NCBI GenBank assembly: GCA_944388965.1
Contig: CALXKL010000011.1
Location: forward strand, 1-49,179
Reading direction: 5' to 3'
DNA length: 49,179 nt
From: an uncultured Spirochaetales bacterium
GTDB taxonomy: Bacteria > Spirochaetota > Spirochaetia > Sphaerochaetales > Sphaerochaetaceae
Shown: piece after piece, positions 32,604 to 40,894 of the stretch
Layout: each line of letters opens with the position of its first letter
Numbering within the stretch: the first letter of the stretch is position 1
Translations under genes and position numbers: made by a program
The notes under the pieces: model-generated
The model's database searches: none
Told to the model about the DNA's origin: nothing
What the model saw: the letters and a program-made list of their open reading frames with translations, nothing else

Positions 32604-33355
32604 TGGATTCGGAGCAGAACGTATTCGACGACCCCCTGTTCTTCAACTCGTACATGGACCTGAGGAACGGTGAGAACTTCAACGACCTTCTAGAGCAGCC
32701 GGCGATGAACGCGCTTGTGCCGGAGATGGCAGGCAGGCGGGTGCTCGACATAGGATGCGGCTATGGGCGCAACTGCATGGACTTCGTCCAGCGCGGCGCC
32801 ATCCGTGTGCTGGGCATTGACATATCGACGAGGATGCTGAACGTGGCGATGAAGGAGAACCCCGCCCCCGGAATCGAGTACAGGAGGATGTCGATGGCGG
32901 ACCTGTCCATGCTGGACGAGCGCTTCGACCTGGTGTACAGCTCTCTCGCCTTCCACTACGCCCAGGACTTCGGCAGGCTGATGAGGGACTGCCATGACCT
33001 CCTCGTCGATGGCGGCATCCTGCTCTTCAGCCAGGAGCATCCCATCACCACTGCGGCCCGGAACACCGACAACAGGTATGTCAGGGACGACGAGGGAAAC
33101 GTGTTCTTCAAGGTGGCCGACTACCCCAGCGAGGGCGAACGCCACGTCAGATGGTTCGTCGACGACGTCGTCCACCAGCACAGGACGCTGTCCACTATCA
33201 TAAACGCGATGTGCGACGCGGGCTTCGTCATCGAGCGCTGCGTCGAGCCGAAGCCGGACAGGCATGCAATAAGGCGGCTGGAAGGTCTCAGGCGGGACCT
33301 GGTGAAACCGTCTTTCATAATATTCAAGGCCAGGAAAGGAGACTTGGAAAAATGA
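32600..33355 (+). CDS. Class I SAM-dependent methyltransferase
   Basis: A 251-residue methyltransferase of the UbiE/Methyltransf_11 type: motif I VLDIGCGYGRN (48-58), motif II VLGIDIST, then FDLVYSSLAFHYAQDFGRLMRDCHDLLVDGGILLFSQEHP (motif III-IV). The substrate is unknown. ATG 32600 overlaps the rarA stop as ATGA, with GAGGAG upstream; ATG 32603 is an alternative. Its stop overlaps the next start by 4 bp. Confidence 0.9.
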   Translation: MMDSEQNVFDDPLFFNSYMDLRNGENFNDLLEQPAMNALVPEMAGRRVLDIGCGYGRNCMDFVQRGAIRVLGIDISTRMLNVAMKENPAPGIEYRRMSMADLSMLDERFDLVYSSLAFHYAQDFGRLMRDCHDLLVDGGILLFSQEHPITTAARNTDNRYVRDDEGNVFFKVADYPSEGERHVRWFVDDVVHQHRTLSTIINAMCDAGFVIERCVEPKPDRHAIRRLEGLRRDLVKPSFIIFKARKGDLEK

Positions 33356-34212
33356 TCATCGAACTGAAGAAAGGAAACACGACAATGGCGATAAGCTCGC
33401 TCGGAGCCGAGCCGCAGTCCCTCGTCAGGGACGGAATCGAGTACATCTGGCAGGGGGACAGGGAATACTGGTTCCGCCGCGCCCCGCTGCTCTTCCCTCT
33501 CTCGGGTCCCACCAAGGACGACAAAATCATCGCCAAGGGCAGGACATACGAGATGCCGAACAACGGATTTGCCCGCGACAACGAGTTCAGGGCGGAGAAG
33601 CTGACGGACGACATCGCCCAGTTCACGCTGGAGGATACGCCACAATTCCGTGAGAAGTACTATCCCTACGGCTTCATCCTCACGGTGACCTACACGCTGC
33701 ACGAGAACGGCTACACGGCACGTGCCGAGGTGACGGCCAAGGAGGACCTGTACTACACGTTCGCCTGGCATCCCGCCTTCAGTCTGGACATCAACGGCAG
33801 AGGATGCGACCTCGAGACGTACACGCTGTCCTTCGAACAGAACGAGCACCTGGACAGGCTGTACCAGTGCGACGGTTCGTACAGGAGGGAGAAGGACTTC
33901 CTCGTCGGTGACTCCATCGACCTGACAAGGGCCGAGACCGACAAGGGACCGATGGTCTTCAGAAACGTCAGATCGAGGGAGGTCACCCTCACCTCCTCCT
34001 GCGGGGAGCATGGAGTGACGGCGGGACTGGGCGACATGACGACCTTCGTCGCCTGGACACAGCAGAAGAGGCATGGCCAGTTCCTCTGTCTGGAGCCGAT
34101 GGTGTCATTCGGCTTCGCGGACAGGCCTCTCGAGATCGAGAGGATGGAGGAGACCCGCCTGCTCGAGAAGGACCACAGCGAAGTGTGGGAAAACACGTTC
34201 ACGGTGTTCTGA
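33352..34212 (+). CDS. Aldose 1-epimerase family protein (LacX/YeaD-like)
   Basis: A 286-residue galactose-mutarotase-fold protein. Family signs: LGAEPQSLVRDGIEYIWQGD, RRAPLLFPLSGP, FARDNEF, FAWHPAFSLD (catalytic His region), and a C-terminal CLEPMVSFGFAD. It probably interconverts anomers of a sugar or sugar phosphate; the exact sugar cannot be told. The start overlaps the methyltransferase stop (ATGA). Confidence 0.9.
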   Translation: MIIELKKGNTTMAISSLGAEPQSLVRDGIEYIWQGDREYWFRRAPLLFPLSGPTKDDKIIAKGRTYEMPNNGFARDNEFRAEKLTDDIAQFTLEDTPQFREKYYPYGFILTVTYTLHENGYTARAEVTAKEDLYYTFAWHPAFSLDINGRGCDLETYTLSFEQNEHLDRLYQCDGSYRREKDFLVGDSIDLTRAETDKGPMVFRNVRSREVTLTSSCGEHGVTAGLGDMTTFVAWTQQKRHGQFLCLEPMVSFGFADRPLEIERMEETRLLEKDHSEVWENTFTVF

Positions 34213-34213
34213 T

Positions 34214-35053
34214 ATGGAAGACTTCCAGAAGATGGTCGTCCTGATCGACGCCGACAACACACAGCTGAGCAGACTCGAGGAGGTCCTGCACGAGATATCC
34301 ACATACGGACGCATCATCGTGAAGAAGGCCTACGGGAACTTCACCAAGCCCAACCTGCACAAGTGGGAGGACAAGATAAAGAGCCTGGCCATAAAGGCCG
34401 AGCAGCAGTTCGACTACGTTGCGGGCAAGAACACCACCGACATCGCGATGGTGATCGACGCGATGGACCTGCTGCATACGGGCATGTACGACGCCGCGGT
34501 CCTCGTCAGCAGCGACAGCGACTTCACCCCTCTTGCCGTCCGTCTCAAGGAGAGCGGGATGTACGTCATAGGCGTCGGCGAGAAGAAGACCCCCGAGGCA
34601 TTCTGCAACGCCTGCGACGACTTCATATACCTCGAGTACCTGACCAGCACCAAGAGCAAGGAGCAGGTCCAGAACCAGACGGCCAAGGCGCAGGAGACGA
34701 AGAAGTCGGCCAAGGACGGCGGCGAGGAGAAGACGGCGCGCAAGACGAAGTCGAAGGCCTCATCGTCCTCCTCGGCATCATCGTCCAAGGACGGCAAGGA
34801 CAGCGACATCGGCGAGATACATGCCCTGCTTCGCATAGCCTATGAGAAGTTCGTCGAAGACGATGACGGGTACGTGAACATAAGCAGTGCAGGCGTGTAC
34901 ATCAAGCGCGTCAAGCCGGAGTTCAGTCCACTTGCCTACGGCTACAACAAGCTCAGCGACCTGATCAAGGACTTCCCGCAGCTGTACGAGATCAAGAGGG
35001 ACGGCGACCGCAAGACCTCCGGCTACTCCTACCGCTGTCTGGGACGTGCCTGA
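34214..35053 (+). CDS. NYN-domain ribonuclease-like protein with C-terminal OST-HTH/LOTUS domain
   Basis: A 279-residue two-domain protein. Residues 1-143 are a NYN (PIN-like) nuclease fold: VVLIDADN (8-15), TTDIAM with D76, and SSDSDFTPL with D101 and D103 supply the acidic metal-binding set. A low-complexity Lys/Ser/Glu linker (about 150-200) follows, then an OST-HTH/LOTUS RNA-binding domain (about 205-275; ISSAGVYIKRVKPEFSPLAYGYNKLSDLI). This LabA-like arrangement suggests RNA cleavage or RNA quality control. The ATG follows the epimerase stop by one base with no Shine-Dalgarno, so translation is coupled. Confidence 0.9.
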   Translation: MEDFQKMVVLIDADNTQLSRLEEVLHEISTYGRIIVKKAYGNFTKPNLHKWEDKIKSLAIKAEQQFDYVAGKNTTDIAMVIDAMDLLHTGMYDAAVLVSSDSDFTPLAVRLKESGMYVIGVGEKKTPEAFCNACDDFIYLEYLTSTKSKEQVQNQTAKAQETKKSAKDGGEEKTARKTKSKASSSSSASSSKDGKDSDIGEIHALLRIAYEKFVEDDDGYVNISSAGVYIKRVKPEFSPLAYGYNKLSDLIKDFPQLYEIKRDGDRKTSGYSYRCLGRA

Positions 35054-35054
35054 T

Positions 35055-35729
35055 TCAGGCGTTGATGCACCATATGGCCGATGCCAGCAGGACATTGGCC
35101 AGTATGTATGTGCTCATGATCACCAGATCGGAGGTCTTCCTGTATCCTGCCATGTTGTAGGCGATCCGGGAGTCGGAATACGCGAAGGCAGCCACACCGC
35201 AGAGCGCCAGAATGGATGAGCGTACGTGTCCATACGAGAAGAAGCTCGCCATGCCCACGGCGAAGGCCATGATCATGAATCCATACAGCAGGAAGCCCGC
35301 CATCAGTGCGGGCTTACGCTTTACAATCACAAGGCAGTAATGGGCATAGAAGGCTGCGGATACGACGATGGCGATCACAAGCGCCGGAAGGCAGAACCCG
35401 AAGGCCCTGAAGTAGAGAATATAGCCCACATGGCCGAGCATGAAGGCAACCACCCCTATGTAGAAGACGAAGTGCCCCTTGAAGATCAGCAGGACGTCGC
35501 CCAGCCAGTAGCAGACTGCGATGAAGAGGACCACATCAGGGTTCTGTAGCGGACGAGCGAATGCGCCCGAAGCAAGGAAGAGCCCCAGGTAAAGAGTCGG
35601 AATCAGGAAGACCTTGGTGACGGCGCACGGCAGATGGTCGATGCCGTCATCAGGCCTTGTTCTCTGGAAATGCAGGTGGAGGATGGTGTCCGCGATGAAA
35701 ATACAGATGACAAGAACGAAAGCCGCCAT
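35055..35729 (-). CDS. YhhN/TMEM86 family membrane protein (lysoplasmalogenase-like)
   Basis: A 224-residue, eight-helix membrane protein of the YhhN/TMEM86 family. The family includes lysoplasmalogenases that cleave the vinyl-ether bond of lysoplasmalogens; anaerobes and some spirochaetes make plasmalogens, so this is plausible but not shown. Signs: LPCAVTKVFLIPTLYLGLFL, CYWLGDVLLIFKGHFVFYIGVVAFMLGHVGYILYF and FAYSDSRIAYNM, with conserved D/H residues. The ATG 35729 lacks a Shine-Dalgarno and sits 6 nt after an extended -10 (TGC-TACAAT at 35736-35741), though it is also only 4 bp after the ABC-F gene. Confidence 0.85.
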   Translation of the reverse strand: MAAFVLVICIFIADTILHLHFQRTRPDDGIDHLPCAVTKVFLIPTLYLGLFLASGAFARPLQNPDVVLFIAVCYWLGDVLLIFKGHFVFYIGVVAFMLGHVGYILYFRAFGFCLPALVIAIVVSAAFYAHYCLVIVKRKPALMAGFLLYGFMIMAFAVGMASFFSYGHVRSSILALCGVAAFAYSDSRIAYNMAGYRKTSDLVIMSTYILANVLLASAIWCINA

Positions 35730-35733
35730 GGGA

Positions 35734-37254
35734 CTATTGTAGCACGACGTGGCCGCATTCGCCTTCGCGAACGACAGCCAGGGTCCTGGTGCATAGGGCC
35801 TGCCTGAATGCCGCATCATGGCTCACCAGCACCAGCGTCAGAGACGATGTGGAGAGCATGGACTCCAGGGCCATGACGCTGGTGATGTCGAGATGGTTGG
35901 TCGGCTCATCCATCACCAGCAGCGCCGGTGCCCTGTCCAGTGCAAGAAGGATGTCCAGCTTGCGCAACTCACCGGGAGACAGCAGGAGGCCTTCTTCCAG
36001 GAAAGAGCATGGATCGCCTTCCATGCGGTACAGGTCCGAGGCGATCCTGCCGCGCTGGATGTCGTCCATGGCGAGGAATGCATCCCTCACCCTCTCGAGG
36101 TCGTCAACCCCGTATTCCTGCGGAATGTATGCCACGAGATCATCACCCCACTTCGCCCTTGCCAGGGATATCAGATGATCAACCAGCAGGCTCTTCCCTG
36201 CTCCATTGGCCCCATAGATTGCGGTCCTGCTCATCGGAGTAATCTCGATATTGGGGAAATCCAGTCTGTAGCCGGGGACCTCTATCGAACCGGCAGGAAC
36301 GGGAAGCGAAGAATGGAGAGTGTTGAACCGTCGTGATGACAGCCCGCTCTTTCGAAGTCTGACATCCTCCATCTTCGAAAGGTCGGAACGGACTCTGTCG
36401 ATCTGGCTTTCCAGCGCCCTCTTCCGGTCGGCGTCCTTTCGATCCTTGCCGGAGACGCGAGCCAGGTCGATACGGCCGGCACCGTCATGGTCCTTCGGCG
36501 ACAGATTCCTCTTCGAGAGCTTCTGAGCACCCTGCCTGACCTTCTGGTCGAGAAGACGGTGCGTCTGGTCCAGAGAGGATATCCTGCCGGCAAGGGCCGC
36601 CCTTTGCGAAAGGAGTGCATTACGCCTTCCTTCACGCTCTGCAAAGGCCTTCGTGACCGGCAGCGGCATGTCCTCGACATGGACAGGCATCGTGGCATCC
36701 GGCCTCGAGAAGATCAGCGTACGCTTGACAAGAGCATCGCAGAAGGCCCTGTCGTGGGAAATGACAACACCGACTCCATCGAAACGGTGCAGGGCATCCA
36801 GCAGAAGTCCCCTGTTGTATTCGTCCAGGTGGTTGGTCGGCTCGTCGAGAATCAGCAGCGAAGGCATTCTCGAGAGTGCGATGAAGATCTGAAGTCTCTT
36901 GCGTTCCCCTCCACTGAGGGTCTCGGGACGGGATAGCATGTCGTCGTCAAGATCGAGCAGCCGACGCAGTTCCATGCCGTAGGCGCCGTAGTCGTATAGA
37001 TACTGGTAGTCGTCGACATCGATGGTTGTGAACAGCTGGGGACAATAGTACACCTCTCCCGAGACACGGATGCGGCCTGAATCGGGAAGCAGCTTGCCGG
37101 AAAGAAGCATGGCAAGCGTCGTCTTACCGCTTCCATTGACACCGGAAAGCGCAGTCCATCCCTCATGGAAGGAGAGATCCAGGTGTTCGAACAGCGGGTT
37201 CTGCTGTGTGGGATATGTAAACGATACGTCGTCGAGTATGATGGTTGTGGACAT
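35734..37254 (-). CDS. ABC-F family ATPase (possible ribosomal protection protein)
   Basis: A 506-residue soluble protein with two ABC domains and no membrane part. First domain: Walker A GVNGSGKT (38-45), signature LSGGERKRL (113-121), Walker B LLILDEPTNHLD. Second: Walker A GANGAGKS (348-355), a changed signature LSPGELRKL, and LLVMDEPTNHLD. The long charged linker (about 195-320, with SKRNLSPKDHDGAGRIDLARVSGKDRKD pattern) is of the length seen in antibiotic-resistance ABC-F proteins, which displace drugs from the ribosome; this is a suggestion, not proof, because housekeeping ABC-Fs look similar. The ATG has AGAGGT as Shine-Dalgarno. It precedes the YhhN-like gene on the same strand. Confidence 0.92.
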   Translation of the reverse strand: MSTTIILDDVSFTYPTQQNPLFEHLDLSFHEGWTALSGVNGSGKTTLAMLLSGKLLPDSGRIRVSGEVYYCPQLFTTIDVDDYQYLYDYGAYGMELRRLLDLDDDMLSRPETLSGGERKRLQIFIALSRMPSLLILDEPTNHLDEYNRGLLLDALHRFDGVGVVISHDRAFCDALVKRTLIFSRPDATMPVHVEDMPLPVTKAFAEREGRRNALLSQRAALAGRISSLDQTHRLLDQKVRQGAQKLSKRNLSPKDHDGAGRIDLARVSGKDRKDADRKRALESQIDRVRSDLSKMEDVRLRKSGLSSRRFNTLHSSLPVPAGSIEVPGYRLDFPNIEITPMSRTAIYGANGAGKSLLVDHLISLARAKWGDDLVAYIPQEYGVDDLERVRDAFLAMDDIQRGRIASDLYRMEGDPCSFLEEGLLLSPGELRKLDILLALDRAPALLVMDEPTNHLDITSVMALESMLSTSSLTLVLVSHDAAFRQALCTRTLAVVREGECGHVVLQ

Positions 37255-37296
37255 GATGAGACCTCTGCAGTTGGAATGTTTTCTGTATGCGGGATC

Positions 37297-37347
37297 TCAA
37301 AGTATCATCAGCCACCTCTTGTCGGAATCTGTCTCGGATGATGGCAT
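37297..37347 (-). other. Possible 16-codon leader ORF upstream of the ABC-F gene
   Basis: Minus-strand ATG at 37347 opens a 16-residue frame (MPSSETDSDKRWLMIL) ending 42 nt before the ABC-F start. ABC-F resistance genes are often controlled by such leader peptides, but no Shine-Dalgarno or clear attenuator hairpin was seen. Confidence 0.2.
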
Positions 37348-37374
37348 ATGAATGCGTTCGATGCAAGCGGGGAC

Positions 37375-37404
37375 TTTACAAGACAAGCGTTTCCATGGCA
37401 TAAA
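37375..37404 (+). promoter_or_regulatory. Promoter of tRNA-Gly
   Basis: TTTACA (37375-37380), 18-bp spacer, CATAAA (37399-37404), 10 nt before the mature tRNA. Confidence 0.5.
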
Positions 37405-37414
37405 GAGCACACAT

Positions 37415-37486
37415 GCGAAAGTAGCTCAGTGGTAGAGCTCCACCTTGCCAAGGTGGATGTCGCGGGTTCAAGTCCCGTCTTTCGCT
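37415..37486 (+). tRNA. tRNA-Gly (GCC), probable integration site
   Basis: 72-nt cloverleaf: acceptor GCGAAAG / CTTTCGC with discriminator T; anticodon stem CCACC / GGTGG with loop TTGCCAA, anticodon GCC; T arm GCGGGTTCAAGTCCCGT. CCA is not encoded. An integrase gene starts about 245 bp downstream in the same direction, the usual position for an element inserted at a tRNA 3' end. I found no second copy of the tRNA 3' end in the window, so the att core cannot be delimited. Confidence 0.97.
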
Positions 37487-37490
37487 TTGA

Positions 37491-37536
37491 GACCTAAATA
37501 ATTCTGGTACAAGGAGTTATTTAGGTCTTTCTTTTT
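37491..37536 (+). terminator. Terminator of tRNA-Gly
   Basis: Perfect 11-bp stem GACCTAAATAA / TTATTTAGGTC with a 15-nt loop, followed by TTTCTTTTTC. Confidence 0.9.
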
Positions 37537-37729
37537 CTTCTCATGTAGCCGAAAAACGTGGATGGGCACACAAACGGGCACAGCAATTCACTCCTGAAAG
37601 TGGATTCCGGGCACAGGCCGAAGAGGCTCCGCTGTTTCCATCTGAGACGCACATGAGCAGTTGAAAACCTCTTCATCGGCAACCTTGTTTGGTTTCCTTG
37701 ACCTTCTTGAGTATAATAGGAGGTGTAAG

Positions 37730-39049
37730 GTGGTACACAGCAGATTCACAGGAGGAGGCACGAACATCATAAACGTTTCCATAACGATGAGACGCAGGAA
37801 GGCGGAGGGCAGAGAACCTTCCTACTATTACGCTGTTCAGGATCCCATAACAGGCAGGTATTCCAACTCGAAGAAGAGCGTGAAGGGGCTGGCGAAGAAG
37901 CTCGGACTCAGATACGACAAGATCAACAAGAGAGACGCGGAGCACATCGTTGAGGAGGGAAAGCGAAAGGGACTTATCACGATAGATGCTCCGATAATGG
38001 AAACCGGAGCCACGCCACTCATCCCCTTCATCGAGAAGATCCTTGCATACGACACATCCCCATGGGTGGCGGAGGAATCGAAGAGAAAGGGGATCGCCCA
38101 CTCGAAGAAATATGTCAGGAAGCTCGAGACAGCGTTCAGAATACATGCAAAGCCCTTGATCGACAGTTCCAAGACACTGATCACATTCACCAAGGCTGAC
38201 GCGAAAGCCCTGCAGGACAAGATGCTGGACAATCATGTCTCAGCGAACAACATCACCGCCGCGATCAATGGAATCAAGACAGCGTACAACTATGCGATGG
38301 AGAGAGGAATTGTCGAGGCCAACCCAGTAGATCAGATCAAGCCTTTCATTTCCAAACCCAAGGAGAAGCGCATTCTCTCCCGCGTGGAGGCGAAGAAGGT
38401 GCTGGAGGTTCTTGAACGTCATGCGGTGGAGTCGCCGACCAGAAGAGCCGCCTATCTGGGTACCAAGCTGGCGATCTACGCTGGTATGAGAGAGGGTGAG
38501 ATCAGGGCATTCTCTCTCAGGCAGCTTTCCCGTGTCCTTGATGAGAAAGGGATGCCCACAGCCTTTTACAAGATAGATGTCGACGTGAGCTGGGATGATG
38601 AGATGAAGGCAGTCGGGCCGACCAAGGGGCGCTATAAACGCACAACGGTCATCCACAGCAGTCTGGCAAACGAGTTGATTGATTTTGCCGAAGATACAGA
38701 CAGAGTCGAATCCAATCTCCTGTTCAGGTCTTTCATCGGTGAATATACCGATATCGAAAGGCCGTTGGTCAAAAACATCTTCCAGGATTATTTCTATGAG
38801 GCGCTCAGGGAAATAGGAATCGACAACGAAACTCGTAAAGCACGTGGAATCGACTTCCATTCACTCAGACATTTCTACGATTCCGAGTCAAAGGCTGTAG
38901 CCCAGAAAATGGAGATCTATGTCAAGGAGATACGCGAGGCGATAGGTCATAAGAGCAAGAGCGTGGACGAGCTCATCTACACGCATGACACTCCTACCCG
39001 TCTGGTGACGATAGGTGTCATGTCCGAGCACATCCTTGATGTCGAATAG
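37730..39049 (+). CDS. Tyrosine recombinase / integrase of the mobile element
   Basis: A 439-residue phage-type integrase. An N-terminal arm-binding region (RREPSYYYAVQDP-like) and a SAM-like core-binding domain (about 80-190) precede the catalytic domain, with first Arg in AGMREGEIRAF, HSLRHFYDSE (H-x-x-R), GHKSKS and the nucleophile Tyr in YTHD near the C-terminus. It should move the element in and out at tRNA-Gly. The start is uncertain: GTG 37730 has an ideal AGGAGG Shine-Dalgarno, but a TATAAT (37712-37717) just before it would leave almost no leader; ATG 37787 has no Shine-Dalgarno. Confidence 0.9.
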   Translation: MVHSRFTGGGTNIINVSITMRRRKAEGREPSYYYAVQDPITGRYSNSKKSVKGLAKKLGLRYDKINKRDAEHIVEEGKRKGLITIDAPIMETGATPLIPFIEKILAYDTSPWVAEESKRKGIAHSKKYVRKLETAFRIHAKPLIDSSKTLITFTKADAKALQDKMLDNHVSANNITAAINGIKTAYNYAMERGIVEANPVDQIKPFISKPKEKRILSRVEAKKVLEVLERHAVESPTRRAAYLGTKLAIYAGMREGEIRAFSLRQLSRVLDEKGMPTAFYKIDVDVSWDDEMKAVGPTKGRYKRTTVIHSSLANELIDFAEDTDRVESNLLFRSFIGEYTDIERPLVKNIFQDYFYEALREIGIDNETRKARGIDFHSLRHFYDSESKAVAQKMEIYVKEIREAIGHKSKSVDELIYTHDTPTRLVTIGVMSEHILDVE

Positions 39050-39062
39050 GAGGCAAGGAAGA

Positions 39063-40328
39063 ATGGAGACCAAAGCGATAGAAAGTGCTGTCAATTACCA
39101 TATCAGACCTGATGATGAGGTCATCTCAGCAGTAGATGACTTCCTCAGGGGTAAGCTTGAAGAGTTGGCGGAGGAGAACAACAGGATAAGGAAGAAACTG
39201 GGGAGCAGGATCCAGACAAAGATATATCACGAGGATGAGAAGACATGGTTGTGCTTCGAGATGATCGGCTACATCATCCTCCGTAGCAGGATTATAGAGG
39301 AAGTGCAGAAGCTCAGCGCGGGAGCCCGCAAAAACACCAGGAACTACACTTCCGAATCGGTTCTGTTGTCCATCACCGCGAATTCCGATGTCAAAGGGTA
39401 TCTTGGAATGAGAGGCAATTCCATGGACGGCTATCTTGTCGCGAACTGGTGCCTCGCCGGACTCAACATGTGGCTTGACTGTCACCCCGAAATTGAAGGC
39501 TACAAGCTTCATGAACGGAAAAGAAGGTATACGGATGCAAGAGAATTCATCATCAATGCCGTGAACAGCGAGTCGAGACTTTTCTCGGAGTTCTTCGAAG
39601 AGCATCCGGACTATGATGAGCTTGTAGCCAAGTACGATATAGGGAGCAGTCCCAAATCAGCATTCCAGCCTGGCACGGTCATTCTTGTTCAGATCAATGT
39701 CGACCATACAGAGGTCAATGACAATCACACCGAATGCAATATCGACCTCAGCGAACTCGCGCAGATTCAGGCACAGCTTGCATCCGCAGTCGAAGACCTC
39801 AAGAACTTCAGGCCCCGTGCCGCGTCTGGAAGAAGCAATCCGGATGTCGAGGCGAAAATCAACAAGGCCATTTCAGCCTTCAAGACCCAGTTGAAGGAAA
39901 GCATCTCGGAGCTTGATGACAGGTTCCTCGACCTGTTCAAGATATGGGCGATGGAGAGAGTAAAGGCTCCCGATTTCGATGATGACGAACTCAATCTCAT
40001 AATAGACCTGTGCTATCTGAGGGAAAAGAACAAGAAGCTTGGATTGCTCATTCCAGACACCAAGGATACAGCAGGCCACTCGATAAAAGACCTGAAGGAG
40101 AAATCACTGGTCTTCGGAGTCAGCAATAGAAATCTTGAAGCTCTTGTATTCGTGCTCGACCAGATCCAGAAATTCAAGCCCAGTCTCATCGCCAAGCATG
40201 TCGCATGTTACGACTCGGACGAACAAAACAAGGTCTTGACAACGACCATCAGTCAGTACAGATCCCGACAAAAGGAAAAACTGATCTTTGACAAGACAGG
40301 AGGATGGCATTTTGAACCATCCTCCTAG
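39063..40328 (+). CDS. Cargo protein of unknown function
   Basis: A 421-residue soluble protein with no recognised domain, no signal peptide and no clear catalytic motif. The N-terminal 220 residues look globular (YIILRSRIIEEVQKL, MRGNSMDGYLVANWCLAGLNMWLD); the middle (225-250) is a Thr/His/Asn/Asp-rich VDHTEVNDNHTECN stretch; the rest is helical with a coiled-coil part (DLSELAQIQAQLASAVEDLKNF) and ends in a conserved-looking KTGGWHFEPSS. It is 13 bp downstream of the integrase with an AGGAGG Shine-Dalgarno, so it is co-expressed with it and is the only plus-strand cargo beside the integrase. A defence or regulatory role is possible but unproved. Confidence 0.75.
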   Translation: METKAIESAVNYHIRPDDEVISAVDDFLRGKLEELAEENNRIRKKLGSRIQTKIYHEDEKTWLCFEMIGYIILRSRIIEEVQKLSAGARKNTRNYTSESVLLSITANSDVKGYLGMRGNSMDGYLVANWCLAGLNMWLDCHPEIEGYKLHERKRRYTDAREFIINAVNSESRLFSEFFEEHPDYDELVAKYDIGSSPKSAFQPGTVILVQINVDHTEVNDNHTECNIDLSELAQIQAQLASAVEDLKNFRPRAASGRSNPDVEAKINKAISAFKTQLKESISELDDRFLDLFKIWAMERVKAPDFDDDELNLIIDLCYLREKNKKLGLLIPDTKDTAGHSIKDLKEKSLVFGVSNRNLEALVFVLDQIQKFKPSLIAKHVACYDSDEQNKVLTTTISQYRSRQKEKLIFDKTGGWHFEPSS

Positions 40329-40337
40329 CAACCAGCC

Positions 40338-40883
40338 TCACCAGAGCAGTCCCAGCACAACAGCCGTGGCTATGAGCCCATATGCCCCCAGAAGCCACGA
40401 GAAAAGCCTGTAACGCCTTGCAGACCGTCTCGAGTACTCGATATCGGGCATGAGTTCCTCAGCCTTTTCCGAGGCCCCTTTTGCGAATCCGCTTTCACGT
40501 CCCTCAAGGTACATCTTCCTACCGAACTCCTCCTTCTCGTTCCTGAGGCGATACAGCTCCTTGCGATATCCCTCATAACTTGTCTGGAACAGCTTCCTGT
40601 GCTTGTCATAGATCGCGCACATCTTGTCGAGGAGCTCCTCTCTCTGGGCCTGCTGGAGGAACATCGACCTCGGGCTGATCTTGCCGTTGTCGGTAGCCTC
40701 CGCAAGCTCCTTCTTGTAGCCAGACTCGATTGCCGCCTCCTCCTCGATGAGCTCCTTCACGCTCTTCAGCTTCTGGGGCTTGTCACCGACCTTCGTCTCC
40801 TCGTCATGCTCCCTGAGCCTTGTATCGCGAGGGTCGTCATAAGATGTCCTCTTCCTGCTTCTTCCATCGTCAAACCTGTCCAT
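40338..40883 (-). CDS. Membrane-anchored coiled-coil protein of the mobilization region
   Basis: A 181-residue protein: charged N-terminal half (DRFDDGRSRKR, later KLKSVKELIEEEAA), a helical coiled-coil middle (about 80-130), and one C-terminal transmembrane helix (about 160-181, LFSWLLGAYGLIATAVVLGLLW), so it is a tail-anchored cytoplasmic protein. AGGAGGAAT precedes the ATG. It begins 11 bp after the relaxase stop and is probably the last gene of the mob operon. Not recognised as a family; it could link the relaxosome to the membrane. Confidence 0.7.
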   Translation of the reverse strand: MDRFDDGRSRKRTSYDDPRDTRLREHDEETKVGDKPQKLKSVKELIEEEAAIESGYKKELAEATDNGKISPRSMFLQQAQREELLDKMCAIYDKHRKLFQTSYEGYRKELYRLRNEKEEFGRKMYLEGRESGFAKGASEKAEELMPDIEYSRRSARRYRLFSWLLGAYGLIATAVVLGLLW

Positions 40884-40894
40884 TGCAATTCCTC

